DNA from: Antrodiella citrinella
Taxonomy: Eukaryota; Basidiomycota; Agaricomycetes; Polyporales; Steccherinaceae
Reading direction: 5' to 3'
DNA: 15,096 nucleotides
Assembly (NCBI GenBank): GCA_004802725.1
Contig: SGPM01000503.1
Span: forward strand, 1-15,096
The notes under the pieces were generated by a model that saw only the letters and a list, made by a program, of their open reading frames with translations, did no database searches and had not been told where the DNA came from. Every line of letters begins with the position of its first letter. Positions within the stretch are counted from its first letter, which is position 1. Both the position numbers and the translations under genes were made by a program. Positions 8,173 to 15,096 of this stretch are shown piece by piece.

Positions 8173-10390
8173 ATGTCTACGTTGGAACCAAGGCTTGTGC
8201 CGGGCTTGCCGGTGCCCTCGTCATTCAACATCCCAAACCTTGCGGAGGTCCGGAAACAACTTACGATCAGTTGGTCATTTCATCCGTAGCATTGGTTTCG
8301 TACCCGCTGAAGCATACATTGTAAGTGATGGAGTTGAGGAAAGCTTCTACGGTCATGTCCGCAGGGGAATGGGTCCAGCGATTCGAAGGCTTATTCCAAT
8401 TCTGTATCTACGTTCAAATCAAGGATGGTGAGTGCGATCGGTTGAGTCACGGCGATGAATGTCTTGTATGTTCATTGCAACAACATGTATTCCTCTAGTA
8501 CCCGATGATATCCTGGAAGATATGATCATCATATCAAAGGTGTTCTTGTTTCACATGGACGAGCAACTAGGCGGCGTATTTCCCTCTCGCGAGGCCTACC
8601 GCTTGGTGAGTTCAGTATGAGCTGCATATCTTGAACTTTTACTTATCCCATACAATACAGTCTGAGCTCGTCAGGATGAAGCTTGTTGTCTACTTCACGT
8701 AGGTTTTATCACTACATTGTGTTTTCGGCGTGGAGCTCACCAAAACATGGCCATATATGCAGAAAAAATAACATCAATCATCCCGACGACGCTTTGATCG
8801 AGGTTGAGAAACAAGTCCTTGAACATAAGACATACGTCCAAGCGTTTAATCCTGCATTTGTGGATAAGCCGTGGATAGATAATCTGTATGTTCTCCAATC
8901 CTGGTGCACGGATTCATGGTCGACGTTTTACTGATGTTACACGATTGTAGGCCGCTATATTCACGTTACGCGGACATCCTTATCATGAACAACAAGTTTG
9001 ACGACCGTACAAAAACTCTGCTTGAACACGTCATTGAGAGTACGAGCCACCAGTTTAATACGGACACACCGAACATTGTGTCGTATGCTTCATTGGCACA
9101 CATGCATCTTGGCTTGCTTATGCAAGAGACAGGAGTAAACGACGATGTACAAAAACGGTCCGTCATCATTCGTTTCTGCGGCTGTATTTGTAAAGTAAAA
9201 CTCGCGCAGACATGTGGATATAGCAGCTAGATACTTCCGCAGGAATCGTGCAGGAAGCAAAGATGCTGCTGATCTTTTCCTCCATCGACCCGACCAGTCT
9301 CCTCACCCAGTAACATTAGCTCTTGGCGAGGAATGGTTTACCGAAAGGCCGTCCGCACGAGATGATAGACGTTTGGGCAAGTTCTGCATGTATTGCAGCA
9401 AAAATGATCTCAAGGTATCTCTGTCGCAATGTAGTCGTTGCCAGCGTATATATTATTGGTGAGTATTACTCTGTGTGTTGCTTAGTTGGTGCGCTGATGT
9501 ACGACGTGCGATCCTTCTTGGACCTATAGCTCCAAAGAATGTCAGAAAACTGACTGGAAGTCTCACAAGTTCGTAGAGTGTGCTGTTCCAACGAGAGTAG
9601 TACTAACTTTGCTTGTCATTCTAGACCTACCTGCAAGTATGTGACTACGTCCTTTGGGTCTGTGATCAAGAGTTTACATCCACGATCCTCATTCAGCGGT
9701 TATGTCCAAGAGCGCAAGTTCCTGGAGGCTTTGCAAAAAATTGACCCTCGGATGGCAAGGCAAGCAGCAGACATGTCGAAGTGGCGAAACGGCGATCATT
9801 ATGCCAACCTTGATGCCATGATTCACGCCCTCAATCTACAACGTGACCCCTCTCGCGGAAAGACACACATCATTTTCCGGACCCTCGAGAATACACCTGG
9901 TCCCCGTGTGCCAAAAGACTACCGTGATCGCATTCGAGTTACGCGTTGCACCGTTTTCAAGGTCGAAGACATCCTCGGGGACATGTGCCAACTATCTGAA
10001 GGGAGACCGCGGCCGAATAAAGAAGAGATCTTCAAAGAGATCCAGGCAGCGATTGCCGTGGCACTCCAGGAGCTGCCAAATGGCGAACCTGATCCAAATG
10101 CGCCGCCTCGTAGCAACTGGTCGAAGTCGTCTCGGGATATTCCAGTCCTAGATTTCACATTTGGTCCTGGATTCCATCCTGTCGTCAATGCTGGTAAGAA
10201 AGTTCGTCTTCCATACATCTCTACAACGACTTGACTATGGCCCGTATCTATAGTGCCCGTGTCGGAAGACTATGTGCGGGGTCTGAAATATAACCCCAAC
10301 TGGAGACAAGTCATTAACGGCGACCAGGGGACTCCCCCGAGGCCATTCATCGCCCCGAGCGGTGCTCTGGACGCCGAGCATACCTTCTAA
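8173..10390 (+). CDS. MYND zinc-finger protein, tandem copy 2, 11 exons
   Basis: Exons: 8173-8269, 8326-8427, 8499-8605, 8661-8698, 8763-8885, 8951-9157, 9210-9458, 9530-9568, 9625-9636, 9697-10193, 10254-10390, giving 535 residues. The MYND finger spans 284-324 with ligands C284, C287, C299, C302, C308, C312, H320, C324. Shared blocks with copy 1 include VRMKL, WIDN, FNTxTPN, AHMHLGLL, AAxYFRR, DAMIHALNLQRDPSRG and a DAEHTF end. Exons 4-9 and 11 are identical in length in both copies (38, 123, 207, 249, 39, 12, 137 nt), while exons 1 and 10 differ. Intron 1 (8270-8325) has a GTTGGT donor and GTAAG acceptor, matching copy 1 intron 1 in position and phase. Without it the N-terminus shows TAG and TGA in frame. 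A GTTCGT donor also occurs in intron 8. The gene lies 291 nt downstream of copy 1 in the same direction, which indicates local duplication followed by marked protein divergence. Function is unknown. Confidence 0.85.
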
Positions 10391-11685
10391 CTTGTTACCT
10401 TTATACTGATCGAATCCAAACCGTTTACATTACGTGAACCAACGTGGACCAGTGCATGGTCAGTGTGATTGAGGACACATGCAGATACACGGATAACATT
10501 CACACTCAAATGTGACGAACGTACGGGACATGTTCAACAACGTGGATTTCCCTTTCCGAACGGTGAAAGATGTGCAATATACCGGTGACTACGATGCCAG
10601 CATGTTCGTTGAGGTAATGTGCTTATCAGCACTTTTGAATGCGAACTAAGTGACGTCTAGTAGGGTTTTGTGCTATCCAAAAGTATTCAGCGTGTTTCCC
10701 CTGTTTCCCCGCCTCGGAGAATCTGGACATGCTCCCAAGTTTCCACTCCGGTTTCACGCATGCCAATCATATATCATATCTCTGCTGTGCCACTCGTCCT
10801 CATCACAGCGCTTCACTGGTGCAGCAAAGCTAGTGATTTGATCAGTGGCACGATCTCATCGAACGACTCGCAATGAGGCCTCCAGGTTCACTTTAGGAAG
10901 GTCAGCAAAGCAGGCACCTGTGCAGCTGATGTCCTCGATGCACTTGATCTTGGCTCGAATCTGATGATCTGGCGAGCATGAACCAGGAAACGCGTTCCGT
11001 TGCCGTTCATTTGCAGTGTTCTACCGTCTGACGTCTCATGCACCGGAATGTTGCCCTCCTTTATTATCACATCGTGTCTGTGAATCTTCAAGAATTCCCC
11101 TCGTGTCTGTGCGATTCTCTTGTTTCTTACTTCACTCGAATTTCATAACGTTCAAACGGCGTTCGGCGACGGCTGGTGACCACTTCAGTCAATACCGCCT
11201 TTTACGACAGGATGTTGCTCGCGATCTTCTCGACTTGACCTGAGTGAACAAAGGTCTTATTGCTTTGCATCGCGGGAGGCCGAGGACCTGGAAGATATAG
11301 CAAAGCGTATCAGCGAAGTGAGCCACTCTTTGTAGATCGCCGGCGGCTGCGATGCAAAGACTACTTTGGAGATTCACATCACAGACGCATGCCCTGCATG
11401 AGGCAGATACAGCACTCTATATTCACCCTCCTGGCATACAAGGCGTCCAGTTTTTTTACGCGAGTGGCACAGACGCAAAGGATATCTTGTTATAAGCACG
11501 GATAGGCGGACGATGTGCTCTTCACCACGTCAGTCCCGCTTTGCACATTCAGTTGGATATAAGCATCTTCTTCTGCGCCGTTAACTTCGCCAATCTTCGC
11601 CGCAGTCCATCTGTGCATACATATCTACCTTCCGCTCTCCGATTCCCATAGTCGCCTTGCAATCCAACCCAAGTCCCATCCTATC
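10391..11685. other. Gene-poor stretch with coding-like scraps
   Basis: No intact gene was found. Two plus-strand segments look coding-like. At 10497-10613 there is an open segment containing NNVDFPFRTVKDVQYTGDYD, ending at a GTAATG donor-like site. At about 11180-11495 there are acidic and HEAxxxY...QG-type patterns reminiscent of fungal kinase-like proteins. Neither joins into a full gene. A minus frame at 10888-11091 has no recognisable domain. Confidence 0.4.
11556..11563 (+). promoter_or_regulatory. Possible TATA box of the disordered-protein gene
   Basis: GATATAAG lies about 125-130 nt upstream of ATG 11686 and is followed by a pyrimidine-rich tract (TCTTCTTCT). The position fits a fungal core promoter with a 5' UTR of roughly 100 nt. 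Confidence 0.35.
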
Positions 11686-12930
11686 ATGTCCTCACCCATC
11701 GACCCGTCCACTGCCAACGATCTCTTGCAGAAGATCATGACAAGTCCTTCTGGCAGTGACCGGAGTCAACATAGCTGGAAACAGTCGACTAATGCTGTCT
11801 CCTTTAAATCTAGTGTGAGTGCGCAGCCACACGGGTCCATTGTACTTACTAAGGATCTTCTATAGCAGATGCATGATCCAATATTGCACACCCTCTGGCT
11901 GGACGAAGACAATATTTTCTGGGACTCTTCCAAGCGTTCGTACTTGAACCCACATACCCGCGCCATGGCACAGGAGGCTGTCGCAGAGGCTCTCAAGCGT
12001 CGGAGCGGTGTCTTGGCCCCCCCTCCCACGTCTTCCTCCTCACCTGCCAAGATCTTGCTGGATATCCTCACGCACGGTGCTTCCTCTCTTGAGAGCAAGT
12101 CTGTGGATACGATATTCCATCCGCGCACCCCCTCTCGCACCGACTCATTCGTATCGTCTTCTGCCGCGTCCTTCCGCTTCACCACAAACAGTTCCTCCAC
12201 CATGTCGCGGACTTCCTGTGCCTCAGACGAGGATGAGATCGTGAAGAGCAGGTTGCATGATCGGGACCATAGGAGGCAGAGTTTGTTGGAGAGTTTGTTA
12301 GACCATGGGCATGCAGTGGAGGCGTCTTCGGAAGGAGGGAATTCTTTTGCAGAGATCCGCGCTCCCCGACCTCGCAGACTCCACACCATCCCGTTCCTGC
12401 ATCAAGCCGAGTCAACGCGCAACTTCCGAACAGCGCAGCAGCACAGACAGCTCAGGACACGCGTTGCCCCTCCCTCTGCCATCGACATGTCACTCGTCCG
12501 TGAGTACACCAGATACCAACGCCTCCATTCTCAGCCTTACGAGATCATCGCCGACAACTCTCAGGCCTCCCCTCAAATCTCGGAGGACGATGGGTTCGAC
12601 GGAGACAACGAGGGTTCTGACATGATGGATGACGAATCAGAGGCAGAGGACGGACCGTTTGAGATTATAGAGCTCACACCCCGAGAAAGACCCTCATTCA
12701 CTCCCCCTACACCCGCTCTGCATGCCATTCCTCTGCCGCCCGTTTCCCCCATCCCCACAAATACTAACTCCTGGATACGAGACGAAACTGCTTTCGGCAT
12801 TCGTTCCGATGTCACCACTTTGGACTATCCGGAAACACCTATCGACGAGGCCATGGCGCTCCTTTCTCCTTTGCAGCATCTGGGTCACTGCGAGTTGAGA
12901 GAACGGCCGAATAGCAATGGTTCCTGGTGA
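11686..12930 (+). CDS. Ser/Pro-rich, acidic, mostly disordered protein
   Basis: Exons 11686-11814 and 11866-12930 give 397 residues. The 51-nt phase-0 intron has a GTGAGT donor, a CTTACTAAG branch-like site and a TATAG acceptor. The N-terminus is MSSPIDPSTANDLLQKIMTS. A more ordered block follows at about 46-86 (HTLWLDEDNIFWDSSKRSY and an Ala/Glu helix), then a Ser/Thr-rich stretch (about 133-166). A basic helix contains RRQSLLESLLDH (about 179-190). An Asp/Glu-rich patch (about 282-308) is followed by a Pro-rich stretch (about 313-342). There is no signal peptide, membrane segment or domain I recognise. The acidic and Pro-rich tail suggests a regulatory or scaffold protein, but this is inference only. 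Codon composition is GC-rich at third positions relative to the neighbouring relic, and the single long exon is intact. It faces the ketopantoate enzyme gene tail to tail. Confidence 0.75.
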
Positions 12931-13281
12931 ATTGGAGGGGTGGACGCGGACGTGTATTACGATTAGACTGAGAGCAGGTACCTTGGTCTATGCATGACTT
13001 ACTAGTGTTGTGATAATATGTTTGAATAGCTATAATTTCAACAAGGATCAATAGAGGAATGCTGGCATGACTTTGAGGTCGGAATGCTGGAGAACGAGCA
13101 GATGGAAAATCTTCTGACTACAGTGCGAGCGACTCGAAAGAAAAGCAATGTATTTCACCAATGATGTACTGGAAGGACGGTAAGCAACATCGTTCACTCA
13201 TGGAAATGCGAGATACTCACCTCGTACTACCCTGGTATCAGGTGAAGGAATGGATATAATATGCAATAATGATTAACGCAC
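12931..13281. other. Convergent 3' region, no gene seen
   Basis: This 351-nt spacer lies between two genes transcribed toward each other, so it must hold both polyadenylation regions. I see no coding frame with support. AT-rich stretches occur near 13010-13045 and 13250-13275, but no single polyadenylation signal could be assigned. Confidence 0.5.
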
Positions 13282-14324
13282 TTAGCTATGATGCTCTGCA
13301 GCGCCACCCAGCCCTTCTCTCTCCGCCAACGCCAGAAAATTCGTCCACTCTTCCTCAGGCATTCCATAGCTCTCCAACTCGGCCGGGAACGACCTTTCAC
13401 GGATGGCTGTTGTAAATTCTCGCAACCCGCTCTCCACTTCTCCCTTCACGTCTCCGAACTGCCGCACAAACTTGGCCTTATGCCCGTTCCACGTACTCAT
13501 CACATCGTCCCAAACCAAGACCTGCCCGTCCGTCTGTGCTCCTGCGCCTATGCCAATCGTCGGTATGTCCAGCTGCTGGGTGATGTACATGCCCAGAAGC
13601 CGAGGGATGGCTTCCAGGACTATCGAAAATGCGCCTGCTTTCTGGAGTGCGAGCGCGTTCTGAAGGATTTCCAAAGCAGCTGGGGCCGTCTTGCCTTGCA
13701 CTCTGTACCCAGAGAGGGATGTGTGACGTTGAGGCGTTAATCCGACGTGGGCCATCACTGGTATCCCAATGCTCGTAAGCTTTCGGACAGTTTCCAGCCA
13801 TTCCTGACCTCCTTCAATCTTCACACCCTCTATACCTCCCTCTCGTACCATCCTAACTGCGTTACGAACAGTGTCATCTGTCCCAGCGTAGTATGAGCCG
13901 AAGGGCATGTCGGCGACAAGGAAAGGTGACTTGCTGCCTCGAGAGACAGCACGGCAGTGGTGGATCATTTCGTCCAATGTGAGGCGAGTCGTAGAGTCGT
14001 ATCCCAAGCATACTTGGGCCAACGAATCTCCTACAAGCGTAATATCTATGTCGTGGATTTCGCAAGCACGGCCAGTAGGAAAATCGTAGGCGGTGAGCAT
14101 AGTGATGGGCATTCCATTCTTGCGCATCTGGCGAAGGTGCTGTATGGTGACCTTCTTACGATCTATTGATGCGTTCAGTAATCATGAGACACCGCACTCA
14201 AACGCTGGGACTTACGAACGGTCTTCGATACCTCCTCCGGGCGCACACTCATCCATCTCCGAGCGTTTCCTTTACAGGATCGGGAGAGCACACGACTGTG
14301 AGCCAGCCCAAGAAACGTAGACAT
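13282..14324 (-). CDS. panB/ECM31: Ketopantoate hydroxymethyltransferase
   Basis: Exons 14324-14216 and 14162-13282, with a 53-nt phase-1 intron (GTAAGT...ATAG), give 329 residues. The enzyme (3-methyl-2-oxobutanoate hydroxymethyltransferase) transfers a one-carbon unit from 5,10-methylenetetrahydrofolate to ketoisovalerate to make ketopantoate, the first committed step to pantothenate and CoA. Family motifs are all present: TAYDFPTG (60-67), VGDSLA with D82, DMPFGSY with D121, VKIEGG with E153, MAHVGLTPQ (163-171), LEAIP with the likely catalytic E210, and TIGIGAGAQTDGQVLVWDD (about 219-236). By comparison with bacterial PanB, D82, D121 and E153 are the expected metal ligands. The first 30 residues are rich in Arg and Ser and free of acidic residues, which suggests a mitochondrial presequence; fungal and plant homologues are often mitochondrial. 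Length and motif order fit a full-length active enzyme. Confidence 0.95.
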
Positions 14325-14406
14325 GTCGATGACGAGGGAATGTAAAAATTCAAGGTAATTCGAGGTAAACCAGCGAGAGGTGAAGAATGTATAACCGACC
14401 AGACAT

Positions 14407-14418
14407 CGTATATATACG
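14407..14418 (-). promoter_or_regulatory. Palindromic TATA box of the ketopantoate enzyme gene
   Basis: CGTATATATACG is a perfect 12-bp palindrome whose core TATATATA (14409-14416) lies 85-92 nt upstream of ATG 14324, at a normal TATA distance for a 5' UTR of about 55-60 nt. Because it reads the same on both strands, it could also position a polymerase toward the tRNA side. Confidence 0.55.
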
Positions 14419-14700
14419 AGACGGATACCGTAAAACAAATCTGCGGATGGAGGTTTGGATGAAACTGCGATATGGTGCGATCTGACTCAGTCGGGCCGGC
14501 GTCAGCTAATCCCCATGCCCCCGAATGCCGGTCGCTCGCATTCCAGAAACAACCTCAAGCACATGCATGGCATGTCTTAGAAACATTCTCCAGTGAACTC
14601 GCTGCAGACGCAGACCCAACGCAGACCAGCCATGAGAGAGTCAAATGTTAGGAGCCTGCTTCAACACCTATAGGTTGCACAACTTGGAGTACATTCTAAC
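14419..14700. other. Spacer between the panB/ECM31 promoter and the tRNA
   Basis: This holds upstream promoter sequence of the ketopantoate enzyme gene and the 5' flank of the tRNA. I see no gene or notable repeat. Confidence 0.5.
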
Positions 14701-14772
14701 GCCCGTTTAGCTCAGTGGTAGAGCGCGCCACTCGTAATGGTGAGGTCGGTTGTTCAATCCAGCCAATGGGCA
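14701..14772 (+). tRNA. tRNA-Thr(CGU): tRNA-Thr, anticodon CGU
   Basis: A full cloverleaf folds without an intron. The acceptor stem is GCCCGTT with AATGGGC (one G-U pair), followed by discriminator A. The D arm is GCTC-AGTGGTA-GAGC. The anticodon arm is CGCCA-CTCGTAA-TGGTG with anticodon CGT at positions 34-36. The variable loop is AGGTC and the T arm is GGTTG-TTCAATC-CAGCC. The internal promoter boxes lie in the D arm and T arm as expected. CGU reads the ACG threonine codon. The T loop begins TTC and the CCA end is not encoded, as normal for a eukaryotic nuclear tRNA. Confidence 0.95.
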
Positions 14773-14773
14773 T

Positions 14774-14968
14774 TCAATGTGCATCGATGATTTTTGCCTT
14801 CGCTCTGGTGAGAGTCAGCCCTGCCTGTGCGTCTTCAATGTCACTGTCAGACTCAAATCTGTTTTTGCTCCTTGAGTTTGACGGTGGCAATAGGTGAGAT
14901 CTCTTACTGTGTTTACGTTCCGTCGTACGACTCGAAACCTGATTCTTCAGACTTACAGTGATGGCCAT
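14774..14968 (-). CDS. Possible 3' end of a minus-strand gene (weak)
   Basis: Exon 14902-14774 reads RSHLLPPSNSRSKNRF, continues through an acidic SDSDIED and a basic-helical LTRAKAKIIDAH, and stops at 14776-14774. A GTAAGT donor (14956) and AG acceptor (14903) would join it in phase to VRQMAIT (ending 14957). The residue composition resembles a charged C-terminal tail. If real, the rest of the gene lies beyond the right edge, or it is a very short protein starting at ATG 14968. The stop lies two bases from the tRNA, so its mRNA would run antisense through the tRNA. Confidence 0.25.
   Translation of the reverse strand: MAITVSLKNQVSSRTTERKHSKRSHLLPPSNSRSKNRFESDSDIEDAQAGLTLTRAKAKIIDAH
14791..14795 (+). 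terminator. RNA polymerase III terminator of the tRNA
   Basis: A run of five T residues on the RNA-like strand begins 19 nt after the tRNA 3' end, as expected for Pol III termination. Confidence 0.7.
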
Positions 14969-15096
14969 TTGACGCACCTTAGTACGGGATCTGGCTCACA
15001 CTTTCACATTCCACATTTTGACGAATCTGAAGCGGTAGAAACATAATGAATTTATTTAGAATCATACTGAGATAGTCCATTTTATGATCCATTGAG

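Noticed and set aside
8195..8431. Alternative reading of the MYND copy 2 N-terminus with a +1 shift (possible programmed frameshift at CCG TAG C)
   Set aside because: A homologous intron at the same position and phase in both copies explains the shift without invoking recoding.
10888..11091. 67-codon minus frame in the gene-poor stretch
   Set aside because: I could not match it to any family or extend it by splicing.
11766..12389. 207-codon open frame antisense to the disordered-protein gene
   Set aside because: It is a shadow of the GC-rich plus-strand exon. It overlaps the well-supported intron and exon 1, and its translation is low-complexity with no motif.
13288..13740. 150-codon plus frame antisense to the ketopantoate enzyme gene
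   Set aside because: It is a mirror frame of a strongly conserved coding exon, with no motif of its own.
1..15096. Transposable elements (terminal repeats, reverse transcriptase, transposase)
   Set aside because: No inverted or long terminal repeats and no transposase or polymerase motifs were seen on either strand.

Overview
The window looks like nuclear DNA of a basidiomycete fungus, most likely an Agaricomycete. Its genes are dense with very short spliceosomal introns (about 49-71 nt, GT...AG or occasionally GC...AG). It carries a fungal-type GH128 glucanase, a MYND zinc-finger family typical of mushroom genomes, a multi-pass membrane protein of a type I associate with Agaricomycetes, and an F-box/LRR-like relic. 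All gene models below were built by hand from reading frames, splice sites and phases. No database search was possible.

Layout, left to right. (1) 159-1085, minus: secreted GH128 (Asl1-like) beta-glucanase, three exons, with its own TATA box and an unusual C-terminus. (2) 1740-2991, plus: F-box/LRR-like gene relic broken by a stop and several frame changes. (3) 3395-4937, minus: a 12-exon gene for a 313-residue protein with about seven membrane segments and one GC-AG intron. (4) 5708-7881 and 8173-10390, plus: two tandem MYND zinc-finger paralogues of 526 and 535 residues. Both have 11 exons with all ten intron positions and phases shared, including a 12-nt micro-exon. (5) 10391-11685: no intact gene, only coding-like scraps. 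(6) 11686-12930, plus: a 397-residue, largely disordered Ser/Pro/acidic protein with one intron. (7) 13282-14324, minus: ketopantoate hydroxymethyltransferase of the pantothenate/CoA pathway, with a likely mitochondrial presequence. (8) 14701-14772, plus: an intron-less tRNA-Thr(CGU).

The genes do not form an obvious pathway. The GH128 enzyme and the membrane protein would act at the cell surface or in membranes. The MYND pair is a local duplication of unknown role. The ketopantoate enzyme and the tRNA are housekeeping. The left and middle parts (F-box relic, MYND duplication, decayed scraps) look like fast-evolving accessory sequence, and the right end looks conserved. The most distinctive features are the tandem MYND pair with perfectly preserved exon architecture and the two GC-AG introns in neighbouring genes.
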